A stretch of 36,483 nt of DNA from CANHBY01 sp031374415 (GTDB lineage: Bacteria; Pseudomonadota; Gammaproteobacteria; Burkholderiales; Burkholderiaceae_C), in NCBI GenBank assembly GCA_031374415.1, contig JANMGB010000176.1:1-36483 (forward strand). Reading direction: 5' to 3'. The notes beneath the pieces are model-generated. The model searched no databases. It was not told where the DNA came from and worked only from the letters and a program-made list of their open reading frames with translations. The translations under genes and the position numbers were made by a program. This document shows positions 1 through 7,615 of the stretch, one piece after another; the stretch's first letter is position 1, and each line of letters starts with the position of its first letter.

Positions 1-1
1 G

Positions 2-706
2 ATATTAAAAACCCATGGATTGGTAGTGCATCCGGCTTTATATAACCACAAAAAAATCAATGTGGCCGAAGAAAGACAAAAGCTCGGTCTCGATGCAGCA
101 ACGACCACAGGTTTGATTATGTTTGGCGGCATCGGCACCAGCGACATGCCGAGCATTGCCAAACAATTAAGCAACTGCAAAACCCAGTCTCAATATATTT
201 TCATCTGTGGCAGCAATCACCAAGCCAAAACCACCATCGAAAGCCTGACAACGCCTTATGCAAAATTAGTATTGGGTTTTACCGATCAGGTAGAACACTT
301 GATGAGTATCTCGGATTTTTTTGTTGGCAAGCCCGGCGGCCTTAGCATCACCGAAGCCATGCTCAAAAACCTGCCGATGCTCGTACAGTTTGATGAAACC
401 ACCTCACCCCTAGAGTTTTTAAATGCCCAATGGTTGTTTAACCAGAAAGTTGCTGCGCCGATTAACAACATGGCAAATATCCATAAGGATGTAGATCAAT
501 TATTAACGCCACATCAGTACCAACAAAAAAAAGCCGTGCTCATGGCTCGAAAAAATTTCGCGGTATTTGATGTGGTGAAGTTTGCGGCTCAACTTCATCA
601 TCAAGCCCAGACGCAACCCAATCACCATAATTTGGCTTTAGCTACATCTTCTTTACGCCAACCACCAAAACTGCCGCTTGCCTTATCGAAATTAAAAACA
701 ATATAA
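2..706 (+). CDS. GT28/MurG-like glycosyltransferase, C-terminal part (5' end outside window)
   Basis: The reading frame is open to the left edge (phase begins at base 2), so the TTG at 20 is internal and the true start lies outside the window. The visible 234 residues look like the C-terminal domain of the GT28 family (MurG, MGDG synthase, processive diacylglycerol glucosyltransferase). There is a GGIGTSD nucleotide-sugar loop, then 'LGFTDQVEHLMSISDFF', then the diagnostic 'VGKPGGLSITEA' donor-binding motif and 'LPMLV'. It would transfer a sugar from a UDP donor to a lipid or polymer acceptor at the inner membrane; the acceptor cannot be told. A polar tail rich in Q, H and S follows the domain. 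Base composition is visibly A+T-rich compared with every gene from 2544 onward, which suggests horizontal acquisition. The neighbouring DNA is transposon debris. Confidence 0.7.
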   Translation: MLKTHGLVVHPALYNHKKINVAEERQKLGLDAATTTGLIMFGGIGTSDMPSIAKQLSNCKTQSQYIFICGSNHQAKTTIESLTTPYAKLVLGFTDQVEHLMSISDFFVGKPGGLSITEAMLKNLPMLVQFDETTSPLEFLNAQWLFNQKVAAPINNMANIHKDVDQLLTPHQYQQKKAVLMARKNFAVFDVVKFAAQLHHQAQTQPNHHNLALATSSLRQPPKLPLALSKLKTI

Positions 707-890
707 ACCAATATGCTCCACGTCCAATCACAAAGTTCCGACATATCCTGACTATTGGGCGCTTAATTTTTTTTGTCAGTGATGACGGAATTAAAAATTG
801 AGACTGGCCCGCAGCTTTAGATCGATTCGCAATAGAGTTTGGCGAACGGCTAACCAAAAACTTGAAGTAAAGTAAGCATTTTTTAAATTC

Positions 891-922
891 AGTGGCAGTT
901 TAGAAAAAAACTGACTGCCACT
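891..922. repeat. Inverted repeat / hairpin
   Basis: A 9-base arm AGTGGCAGT at 891-899 is perfectly complementary to ACTGCCACT at 914-922. An inner pairing of CAGTTT with AAACTG (896-901, 908-913) is an alternative. The loop is A-rich. No T-run follows, so it is not a standard intrinsic terminator. It may be a degraded mobile-element end. Confidence 0.5.
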
Positions 923-955
923 ATCATCTTTGCAGCCATCGGCTCCTCAGCCTGC

Positions 956-982
956 GCCCCGGAGTTCGACACTTCCCGGGGC
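956..982. repeat. G+C-rich hairpin
   Basis: GCCCCGG at 956-962 pairs with CCGGGGC at 976-982 across a 13-base loop. It is followed by ATTTCTC, a poor U-tract, so a weak terminator reading rightwards is possible but unproven. Confidence 0.4.
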
Positions 983-1370
983 ATTTCTCAACCGAAGCGC
1001 TTAGTTGGGTCATATAAATCAAGCACTTGCGTGCGACACGAGTGGTTTTTTCCAACCTTTCTGTAGTGCCAATTTTTGTATGTTATGTAGTTTTTAATGT
1101 CTCGCTCATGCGATATACCCAAGCGCATGTTCCCCACCCGAGTTCGACTGTTACGAACGTAAGCCCATGATTTCATTGACCTGGTTTTTGAAACGTGCCC
1201 CTACAAGAGGCTGAGTTGCTGTGATTGAATGGGTGTTTTGACCTTGAGTGCTTTGAGCACCACGCTGTGCTCGGTGGTCATGGAGGACACGCCGGTCAGG
1301 GGTGGCTATTTTTGCCCAAGCCCCAAAAAAGTAAAGTTAGCTGTAGCGACTCGCGTTTGAAATCGGTCGG

Positions 1371-1507
1371 ACTTGCAATCAGCGGCTTTTTCGACTCAGA
1401 TTAATTGCAAGTGACCGCATGGTCAGACTCACATTAACTGCAAATGAACTTGCAATCGTAGCGGCCAACTTGCATTACATCGCCGCTGACTCACATTATT
1501 TGCAAAT
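1371..1507. repeat. Array of TTGCAA-centred repeats, probable transposon end
   Basis: Three direct copies of a 20-base unit lie at 1393-1412, 1426-1445 and 1488-1507. The consensus is GACTCA(G/C)ATTA(A/T)(T/C)TGCAA(G/A)T. A second unit starting ACTTGCA(A/T)T and ending in AGCGGC or CGCCGC lies at 1371-1386, 1448-1465 and 1468-1486. ACTTGCAAT (1371-1379) and ATTGCAAGT (1404-1412) form an inverted pair. The palindrome TTGCAA, or a one-base variant, recurs at 1373, 1405, 1438, 1450, 1469 and 1500. Multi-copy ends of this sort are known in IS21-like and Tn7-like elements as transposase-binding sites; that link is inference. The array begins 11 bases beyond the stop codon of the adjacent coding fragment. 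Confidence 0.65.
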
Positions 1508-1517
1508 CAAATTCCGC

Positions 1518-1728
1518 TCAGATTGGCAGTCCGGCCCGCAACATTTTCTCTCGCAGCTCGGTCGACCGCGCTGGCTCCAGCGTGTTGTTGAACATGGCCT
1601 TGATCTCTGTCGCCTTGGTATCGAACAGTTCCACCAGATCCTTGGTGCGGTAGCCGTGGCGTGTCAACGTTGGCTCCAAGTCGTCAATGTGGCGTGACAG
1701 CACGGATTCAACTACGCTTGCGCTCACC
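1518..1728 (-). pseudogene. C-terminal fragment of an unknown mobile-element protein, fused in frame to IS3 orfB
   Basis: About 69 residues follow the point where the IS3 transposase stops matching its family (after PEPLSVPQP). They run from VSASVVESVL to a TGA at 1518-1520. The text contains a helix-turn-helix-like stretch (GYRTKDLVELFDTKATEI) and ends KMLRAGLPI. I do not recognise the family. Its stop lies 11 bases from the TTGCAA repeat array, so it is probably the last part of a gene of the element those repeats bound, cut off by a rearrangement with the IS3 element. No start of its own is visible. Confidence 0.5.
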
Positions 1729-2093
1729 GGCTGCGGCACGCTCAAGGGCTCAGGCTTGTCGCGCACCAGCCTCTTGCGCGGCTTGATCCGCAGGTTGAGC
1801 TCCAGCAGCCTGTAGATGCGGTACACCCGCTTGTGGTTCCAGCCAAAGCCTTTGACGTTGCGCAGGTACAGCTAGCACAGGCCAAAGCCCCAGTTGCGGT
1901 TGTTGTCAGTCAACCGAATCAACCAGTCGGCGATCTCGTCGTTCTCAGAACTTTGCTTGGACTCGTAGCGGTAGCAGGACTCGCTGATCACAAAGGCCTG
2001 GCAGGCCAACTTGATCGGCACGCCACGCACCGCCACAGCTTGTTTGGCCATCTCGCGTCGGCAAGATGGCCTCACCACTTTTTTGCGAGCGCC
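1728..2093 (-). pseudogene. IS3-family transposase OrfB, truncated and carrying an amber codon
   Basis: Read in the -1 frame after orfA: KKVVRPSCRREMAKQ, then the HTH_21-like region ACQAFVISESCYRYE, then WLIRLTDNNRNWGFGLC. An in-frame TAG (1872-1874, minus) replaces the aromatic residue expected before LYLRNVKGFGWNHK. The frame then continues through RVYRIY and LRIKPRKRLVRDKPEPLSVPQP with no frameshift. After that the family match ends, so all three catalytic acidic residues are lost. It is therefore doubly inactive: a nonsense codon and a deleted core. Confidence 0.8.
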
Positions 2094-2338
2094 TCCGCGA
2101 CGATCTCGGCCTTGAGCTTCTCGTCGATATACAGCTTCTTGAGGCGCCGGTTCTCCTCCTCCAGCTCCTTCATCCGGGCCATCATGGACGTGTCCATGCC
2201 GCCGAACTTGGCGCGCCACTTGTAGAACGTGGCCGTGCTGATGCCGAACTCACGGCACAACTCAGGAACGAGCACGCCAGTCTCGACCCGCTTGAGGGCT
2301 TCCATGATTTGGCTGTCAGTGAATCGCGATCTCTTCAT
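2072..2338 (-). CDS. IS3-family transposase OrfA (HTH, leucine-zipper)
   Basis: It encodes 88 residues, the usual length for IS407-group OrfA. The N-terminus (MKRSRFTDSQIMEALKRVE) and LCREFGISTATFYKWRAKFGG form the HTH_8/HTH_23 DNA-binding region at about residues 7-47. EELEEENRRLKK-like heptads at about 57-68 form the leucine zipper used for multimerisation. In intact elements OrfA binds the terminal repeats and is fused to OrfB by a -1 frameshift. Here OrfB is broken, so the gene is a relic even though OrfA itself looks complete. The minus-strand sequence AAGGAAGAG lies upstream of the ATG and can serve as ribosome site. Confidence 0.85.
   Translation of the reverse strand: MKRSRFTDSQIMEALKRVETGVLVPELCREFGISTATFYKWRAKFGGMDTSMMARMKELEEENRRLKKLYIDEKLKAEIVAEALAKKW
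2078..2084 (-). promoter_or_regulatory. Programmed -1 frameshift site A6G of the IS3 element
   Basis: The minus strand reads AAAAAAG just before the orfA stop at 2072, where the orfA and orfB frames overlap. This is the standard slippery sequence of IS3-family elements for making the OrfAB fusion. Confidence 0.7.
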
Positions 2339-2391
2339 ACAGAATCTCTTCCTTGGGAAAAAATTCTACTTCTGAGGGCGATGGATTCACG

Positions 2392-2532
2392 GGGGCATTA
2401 CCGGGCAAAGCGCTTGATGAGTGGCGCCATGTGGCGGCCAGTGCGCAAACCCCAGAAGCGGAAAGTGACCCACCGCCAACGCAGCACGGGGTACTGCCGA
2501 ATCCGAAAAAGGACTTCAAAAAGAAGAGTTGA
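2392..2532 (+). pseudogene. C-terminal stub of a gene truncated by the IS3 element
   Basis: A plus-strand frame beginning at the IS boundary reads GALPGKALDEWRHVAAS, passes through an E/P/T-rich stretch, and ends PNPKKDFKKKS at a TGA (2530-2532). The lysine-rich end and regular codon use look like the disordered tail of a real protein. Its stop is 11 bases from the convergent stop of the ABC-F gene, a normal spacing for genuine convergent genes. The parent family cannot be identified from 47 codons. It could also be a chance frame. Confidence 0.4.
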
Positions 2533-2543
2533 TGGCTGAGGCG

Positions 2544-4502
2544 TCACAGAGCGTCTTTTTGTGCCTCGTCGAGTAGCGTGCTCACTTCAAGCCAGCGGGT
2601 CTCCGCCTTCGTGACGTCCAGGCCGAGTTGTTTCAGGCGTTTGCCCAGCTCAGCCAGGCGCGCTGCCGGGACGGCTGCGCGACCCAGCTCTTGCTCCAGG
2701 GTTTGCTTCTCCACCTCCCAGCGAGCGAGTTGTTGCTCAAGCTGGCGTGCCTCGTTGCGCAGGGGTTTGAGCTGTTCTGTCAGCTTGGCGCGCTGCTGCG
2801 CAGCCACCTTGCGGTCTTCGCGCGGCACCACAGGCGCTGCAGCGGCAGCAGCGACAACGACCAGTGCCGCAGGGGTTGTTTCGCGTCGGCTCTCGCGTGC
2901 GGCCTTGGCCATGTCGCGTGAGGTCTGCAGCAGCCATTGTTGGTAGTCGTCCAGGTCGCCGTCGAAGGGTTGGATGCCGCCTTGGCTGACCAACCAAAAC
3001 TCATCACACACCTCGCGCAGCAAGGCGCGATCGTGACTGACCAACAAGACACTGCCCTCGAACTCATTCAGCGCCATCGATAGGGCCTCGCGGGTGCTCA
3101 AGTCAAGGTGGTTGGTCGGCTCATCCATCAACAACAGGTTGGGGCGTTGCCAGACCAACATCGCCAAGACCAGTCGGGCTTTTTCACCCCCGCTCAGGCT
3201 TCCGACAGCTTGGTTGACCATGTCGCCGACAAATCGGAACGACCCGAGGAAGTCGCGCAGCTCCTGCTCGCGCCCTGCGGGCCCGACATCACGTGCCAGC
3301 CGAATCATGTGCATCAGGGGGCCATCATCCATCTGCAACACGTCAAGTTCCTGCTGGGCGAAGTAGCCGATGGACAAGCCCTTGCCCTCGGTGATCTCAC
3401 CCGCCAAAGGCTGCAGGGTGTGTGAAATGGTCTTGACGAGGGTGGACTTGCCTTGTCCGTTGGCGCCCAAGATGCCGATGCGCTGGCCGGCCAGCACCGA
3501 GCGGTTGAGCCCCTTGAGGATGGGCGGTGTGTCGGGGTAGCCGCATGCCACCCCAGAGAAGGCCAGCATGGGGTTGGGCAGGCTCAGGGGCTCACGAAAC
3601 TCAAATTGAAACTCGCCGCTGGTGAGGATGGGGGCCAGTTTCTCCATGCGTGCCAGGGCCTTGACGCGGCTTTGGGCTTGTTTGGCTTTGCTGGCCTTGG
3701 CCTTGAAGCGGTCAATGAATTTTTGCAGATGGGCCATGCGTTCTTGCTGCTTGGCCTGGTTGGCGCTGGCCAGCCGCATGCGCTCGGCACGCATTTCTTC
3801 AAAGGCGGTGTAGTTGCCTGTGTAGCGGGTGAGTTGGGCTTCATCCAGGTGTACCGTCACTTTGGTGATGGCGTCGAGAAACTCGCGGTCGTGGCTGATG
3901 ACGATCATCATGCCCTCGAAGCGCTTGAGCCAGGCTTCCAGCCAAACCAGGGCGTCCAGGTCCAAGTGGTTGGTGGGCTCGTCCAGGAGCATCAACTCGG
4001 CGGGGCACATCAGTGCGCGTGCGAGTTGCAGGCGCATCCGCCAGCCGCCAGAAAAGCTGTTGACAGGGGCATCGAGTTGATCGCCATGAAAGCCCAGTCC
4101 CTGCAGGAGTGCTTGGGCTCGTGGCCGGGCTTCGAAGCCGCCCGCCTCTTGAATGGCTTGATGGGCCTCGGCCATCGCGTGCCCATCGTCCAGCGCTTCT
4201 GCCGCCTGAAGAGCGGCCTGCGCCTCCATCAGGCGGGTGTCGCCTTGCAGGACGAAGTCTGTGGCGCCTTCTTCGGTCTCCGGCATGTCTTGGGCGACCT
4301 CGCCGACGCGCCACCGCGAAGGGACGCTGACGTCGCCTGCGTCAGCGCTCAAGCGGTGGGTGAGCAGTGAAAACAGCGACGACTTTCCAGCGCCATTGCG
4401 GCCGACGAGGCCGACTTTTTCACCTGGGTTGAGGGTCAGGTGGGTGTCTTGCAGAACCACCTTGACGCCGCGGCGCAGGGTGATGTTTCTCAGGGTAATC
4501 AT
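2544..4502 (-). CDS. yheS: ABC-F family ATPase, YheS-like
   Basis: This is a soluble protein of 652 residues with two ABC cassettes and no membrane segment, the ABC-F layout. Cassette 1 has Walker A GRNGAGKS (34-41), signature SGGW (151-154) and LMLLDEPTNHLD (170-181). Cassette 2 has Walker A GANGQGKST (346-354), signature LSGGE (436-440) and LLLMDEPTNHLD (456-467). The charged linker at about 235-290 is the P-site tRNA-interaction motif region. An A/Q/E-rich coiled coil fills about 565-645. ABC-F proteins bind the ribosomal E site and relieve stalled translation; YheS is the closest E. coli relative by architecture. It is the last gene of the queF-to-yheS run, 126 bp after prmB, and converges on the truncated stub at 2532. 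Confidence 0.88.
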   Translation of the reverse strand: MITLRNITLRRGVKVVLQDTHLTLNPGEKVGLVGRNGAGKSSLFSLLTHRLSADAGDVSVPSRWRVGEVAQDMPETEEGATDFVLQGDTRLMEAQAALQAAEALDDGHAMAEAHQAIQEAGGFEARPRAQALLQGLGFHGDQLDAPVNSFSGGWRMRLQLARALMCPAELMLLDEPTNHLDLDALVWLEAWLKRFEGMMIVISHDREFLDAITKVTVHLDEAQLTRYTGNYTAFEEMRAERMRLASANQAKQQERMAHLQKFIDRFKAKASKAKQAQSRVKALARMEKLAPILTSGEFQFEFREPLSLPNPMLAFSGVACGYPDTPPILKGLNRSVLAGQRIGILGANGQGKSTLVKTISHTLQPLAGEITEGKGLSIGYFAQQELDVLQMDDGPLMHMIRLARDVGPAGREQELRDFLGSFRFVGDMVNQAVGSLSGGEKARLVLAMLVWQRPNLLLMDEPTNHLDLSTREALSMALNEFEGSVLLVSHDRALLREVCDEFWLVSQGGIQPFDGDLDDYQQWLLQTSRDMAKAARESRRETTPAALVVVAAAAAAPVVPREDRKVAAQQRAKLTEQLKPLRNEARQLEQQLARWEVEKQTLEQELGRAAVPAARLAELGKRLKQLGLDVTKAETRWLEVSTLLDEAQKDAL

Positions 4503-4628
4503 CGGTGATGCAGCGGGCGACGGGCCAGCAGGTCAGACAAAAAGGAGTGGCGCATCACGGGGTCATGCGCCGGGGATCAAACACAAGGCGGAGCAGCTTG
4601 CACCGACCGCGCCATCAAAGGCGTGAAC

Positions 4629-5525
4629 TCAGCGGGTCTGCTTGTCCCACCAACGCGACAGCGCGTCCCGGGCGACGAGGAAAACTTGGTCGCTCCCGCT
4701 GCTGGTTTCCAGCCAGGCGACTTCCAGGCGCCGAAACGCTTGCTCAAAATGAGCGCGTTCGTTGCCAATTTCAAGCACCAAGATGCCGTTGGGCGACAAG
4801 TGTTGTGGGGCGTCTTTGATGATGCGGCGCACCAGATCCATGCCATCTTCGCCACCCGCTAACGCCAGCTTGGGCTCGCAAAGGTATTCAGGGGGTAGGG
4901 CGGCCATGCTGTGGTCGTTGACGTAAGGCGGGTTGCACAAAATCAGGTCATAAGGCCCTTTGACTTGACTGAACAAATCAGACTCAATCAGGCTTATGCG
5001 GTTTTGGAGCTTGTGCTTGTCCACGTTGAGTCGTGCCACGGCCAAGGCATCGGCCGAGATGTCCGCGGCATCAATGGTGACGTCGGGGTAGGCCATGGCG
5101 GCAATCACGGCCAGGCTGCCGTTGCCTGTGCACAGGTCGAGCACGCTATGGGTTTGATCGGACAACCAGGCGTCTAGCGTGCCGTGGTCTTCACCGTCGG
5201 CCAGCAGCTCGGCAATGAAGGAGCGTGGCACGATGCTGCGCTCATCAATGTAGAAGGGGACGTTTTGCAGCCAGGCTTCGTGGGTGAGGTAGGCCGTGGG
5301 CAGACGTGTTTCGATGCGGCGTGTGACCAGAGCTTCAATTTTGGCCTGAACCTCGGGTGAGACCACCTTGGCCGCCTCGCGCTCCAAGCCGTCCCAGGGC
5401 ATCTCCAGGGCCCAAAGCACCAGCCAGGCCGCTTCGTCAAAGGCATTGGTGGTGCCGTGGCCAAACGAAACGCCCGCCTGTTTGAGGCGGGCGCTCTGCG
5501 CAGTGATCAAGTCAATCAGTTTCAT
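4629..5525 (-). CDS. prmB: Ribosomal protein L3 glutamine N5-methyltransferase
   Basis: It has 298 residues, the normal size for PrmB. The N-terminal helical substrate-recognition part is followed by the S-adenosylmethionine site VLDLCTGNGSLAV (128-140) and the catalytic NPPYV motif (198-202) of glutamine/adenine N-methyltransferases. PrmB methylates a glutamine of ribosomal protein L3. It is told from the paralogue PrmC (release-factor methylase) by its N-terminus and by the NPPYVND context; that distinction is a family judgement. The ATG overlaps the pilU stop by four bases (ATGA), so the two genes are translationally coupled. Confidence 0.88.
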   Translation of the reverse strand: MKLIDLITAQSARLKQAGVSFGHGTTNAFDEAAWLVLWALEMPWDGLEREAAKVVSPEVQAKIEALVTRRIETRLPTAYLTHEAWLQNVPFYIDERSIVPRSFIAELLADGEDHGTLDAWLSDQTHSVLDLCTGNGSLAVIAAMAYPDVTIDAADISADALAVARLNVDKHKLQNRISLIESDLFSQVKGPYDLILCNPPYVNDHSMAALPPEYLCEPKLALAGGEDGMDLVRRIIKDAPQHLSPNGILVLEIGNERAHFEQAFRRLEVAWLETSSGSDQVFLVARDALSRWWDKQTR

Positions 5526-6679
5526 TCAGGTCGGATGTCTAGGGTGATTTCAGTGAAGGTGGCCTCGTCGCCACCGGGATCTTCTTGCTTGGGTGAAATG
5601 CGCGAGGCGGAGGTCATGTCATTTTGCAGACGCCACAGCAAATTGGTGGGCGAGTCCGCATAGGCGAGGCCTTCGTCGCGGGTGATTAGTTTTTCTTCGA
5701 TCAAGCGCGCCAAGTCTGCCTCGAAGGTTTGTGAGCCATCGGCCAGGGACTTTTCCATGGCTTCTTTGACGCCACCAAAGTCACCTTGCTCAATGAACTC
5801 CGCCACCAGTTTGGTGTTGAGCATGACCTCTACGGCGGGGATACGGTTGCCGCTTTGTGTGCGAACCAGGCGCTGCGAGACCACCGCCCGCAGTCCGGCG
5901 GCCAAGTCGGCCAACAGTGCCGGTCGGGCCTCAGGCGCATAGAACGACAAAATGCGGCCGAGCGCATGGTAGCTGTTGTTGGCGTGCAGGGTGGACAGCA
6001 CCAGGTGGCCCGACAGCGCATAAGAAATGGCGGCGGTCATGGTCTCTCGGTCTCGGATTTCGCCGATCAAAATGCAATCCGGCGCTTGACGCAGGGCGTT
6101 CTTTAGGCCGATCTGCAGAGACTGCGTGTCGCGCCCGACTTCACGCTGGTTGACGATGGAGCGCTTGTTGAAAAACAAAAACTCAATCGGGTCTTCAATG
6201 GTCAGGATGTGGCCGCTGAGTTGTTGATTGCGGTGCTCCAGCATGGCGGCCAAGGTGGTGCTTTTGCCGGTGCCTGTGGCGCCCGCCATCAAAATCAGGC
6301 CCCGTTTTTCAAGTATCAGCGTGCTCAGCATCGACGGCACTTTGAGGCTGTCGAGCGAGGGAATGTCCCAGGGAATGCGGCGAAACACGGCTGCAACCGA
6401 GCCCCGTTGCTTGAAGCCGCTGAGCCGAAAGCTCCCCACGCCGGCCAAACCGACCGCCACATTCAATTCGCCCGTGTCGTCGAGTTCCTCGAGCTGAGTG
6501 GGCGACAGAACCTCCGCCAACAACTGGCGCGGTTGTTCGGCATTCAAGGCCTGGTCGTTGACCTGCATGATTTGCCCGTTGATGCGAATCAAGACGGGCG
6601 TGTTGGCCGACAGGTAGACATCTGACGCGTTTTTGTCAGCCATCAGTCGGAGCACACGCTCCATGTTGCCGAATTGCAT
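5522..6679 (-). CDS. pilU: Type IV pilus retraction ATPase, PilU-like
   Basis: This 385-residue secretion ATPase belongs to the PilT/PilU group. Motifs in order are Walker A GATGTGKS (133-140), Asp box IEDPIEF (161-167), Walker B DCILIGEIRD (201-210) and His box GHLVLSTLHANN (224-235). Length and the sequence FNKRSIVNQREVGRDT fit PilU better than PilT. PilU is an accessory motor that helps PilT depolymerise type IV pili in twitching and DNA uptake. No pilT is in the window. The start is supported by AAGGA about 10 bases upstream. It sits between dapD (87 bp upstream) and prmB (overlapping), an unexpected place functionally. Confidence 0.85.
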   Translation of the reverse strand: MQFGNMERVLRLMADKNASDVYLSANTPVLIRINGQIMQVNDQALNAEQPRQLLAEVLSPTQLEELDDTGELNVAVGLAGVGSFRLSGFKQRGSVAAVFRRIPWDIPSLDSLKVPSMLSTLILEKRGLILMAGATGTGKSTTLAAMLEHRNQQLSGHILTIEDPIEFLFFNKRSIVNQREVGRDTQSLQIGLKNALRQAPDCILIGEIRDRETMTAAISYALSGHLVLSTLHANNSYHALGRILSFYAPEARPALLADLAAGLRAVVSQRLVRTQSGNRIPAVEVMLNTKLVAEFIEQGDFGGVKEAMEKSLADGSQTFEADLARLIEEKLITRDEGLAYADSPTNLLWRLQNDMTSASRISPKQEDPGGDEATFTEITLDIRPE

Positions 6680-6766
6680 GACTCATCCTTTCAAGAGAAC
6701 ATTGGCGCTGGCCAGATGATGCAGCGAGTACGGCCTGTATGGAGCGTGAAATTAGACCCAAAAGCC

Positions 6767-7585
6767 TTAGTTTCTGAGCAAGTCGTTGATGCTGGTCTTG
6801 GCACGCGTTTGGGCATCGACCCGTTTGACGATGACTGCACAGTAAAGGCTGTGTGATCCGTCAGCACTGGGCAGGGTGCCGCTGACCACGACGGAGCCTG
6901 AGGGCACGCGGCCATAGCTGACCTGTCCGGTGGCCCGGTCATAGATCTTGGTGCTTTGGCCAATGAACACACCCATGGAGATGACGGCGTTTTCCTCGAC
7001 GATCACCCCTTCAACGATCTCGGAGCGTGCGCCGATGAAGCAGTTGTCTTCGATGATGGTGGGGTTGGCCTGCATGGGCTCCAGCACGCCGCCAATGCCC
7101 ACGCCACCCGAGAGGTGGACGTTTTTGCCAATTTGTGCGCACGAGCCGACGGCCGCCCAGGTGTCGACCATGCTGCCTTCGTCCACATAGGCTCCGATGT
7201 TGACGTAGCTGGGCATCAGCACCACATTTTTGCCAATGAAACTGCCCCGGCGTGCCACGGCGGGGGGCACCACCCGAATGCCCGTGGCTTGCATGGCTGC
7301 GCTGTCCAGATGGCCGAACTTGGTTGGCACCTTGTCGTAAAAGCCCAGATCACCCGCGCGCATGATCTCGTTGCTCGTCAGGCGAAAGCTCAGCAGCACC
7401 GCTTTTTTGACCCACTGGTTCACAGTCCACTCGCCCACCGCTTGACGCTCAGCCACGCGCACGCGGCCTGCGTTGAGATCATTGATGACGTGCTCGACGG
7501 CTTCGCGGACTTCGGCGTTGTCAGGCGTCAGGGTGTTGCGGTTGTCCCAGGCGAGCTCGATGATGGATTGCAGTTGTTGGGTCAT
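6767..7585 (-). CDS. dapD: 2,3,4,5-tetrahydropyridine-2,6-dicarboxylate N-succinyltransferase
   Basis: DapD succinylates tetrahydrodipicolinate with succinyl-CoA in the lysine/meso-diaminopimelate pathway. It is a cytoplasmic trimer. An N-terminal helical domain precedes a left-handed beta-helix of hexapeptide repeats, visible from VVLMPSYVNIGAYV through VHLSGGVGIGG and CFIGARSEIVEG to GVFIGQSTKIYD. I chose the ATG giving MTQQLQSIIE as start (272 residues), the usual N-terminus of the family; an in-frame TTG five codons earlier is less likely. It lies 30 bp downstream of dapC and clearly shares its transcript. Confidence 0.93.
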   Translation of the reverse strand: MTQQLQSIIELAWDNRNTLTPDNAEVREAVEHVINDLNAGRVRVAERQAVGEWTVNQWVKKAVLLSFRLTSNEIMRAGDLGFYDKVPTKFGHLDSAAMQATGIRVVPPAVARRGSFIGKNVVLMPSYVNIGAYVDEGSMVDTWAAVGSCAQIGKNVHLSGGVGIGGVLEPMQANPTIIEDNCFIGARSEIVEGVIVEENAVISMGVFIGQSTKIYDRATGQVSYGRVPSGSVVVSGTLPSADGSHSLYCAVIVKRVDAQTRAKTSINDLLRN

Positions 7586-7615
7586 GGGGATCACGGTCAA
7601 AAAAATAAGGGCGGA

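Larger units (their letters stand above)
707..1370. other. Non-coding or decayed A+T-rich stretch
   Basis: No ORF here has family-like sequence. The short frames at 642-857 and 988-1176 (minus) show no recognisable motif or good ribosome site. A 26-codon minus-strand frame starting at an ATG near 1279 (MTTEHSVVLKALKVK...) has gene-like codons but is too short to call. Two hairpins (891-922, 956-982) are the only clear structure. Composition moves from A+T-rich near 706 to mixed by about 1200. Confidence 0.5.
1728..2389 (-). mobile_element. Decayed IS3-family element (IS407-like), 3' part lost
   Basis: It contains a complete orfA, an A6G slippery site and the N-terminal third of orfB. The remaining orfB, with the DDE catalytic core and the far terminal repeat, is missing. 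The likely outer end is near 2389, where the minus strand reads TGAATCCATCGCCC; IS3-family ends start with TGA. The inner breakpoint near 1728 is inferred from where the protein stops resembling IS407-group OrfB. The copy cannot move by itself. Confidence 0.75.

Noticed and set aside
955..990. tRNA-like segment with GTTCGA
   Set aside because: Only one stem is present; no cloverleaf can be drawn.
988..1176. 62-codon minus-strand frame in the left spacer
   Set aside because: Composition and residues show no protein family and no ribosome site.
1390..1450. CRP-like sites (TGTGA/TAATGTGAGT on the minus strand)
   Set aside because: The resemblance is part of the transposon-end repeat and has no promoter or gene to act on.
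3453..4370. 305-codon plus-strand open frame
   Set aside because: Antisense to the ABC-F gene, whose motifs are complete on the other strand.
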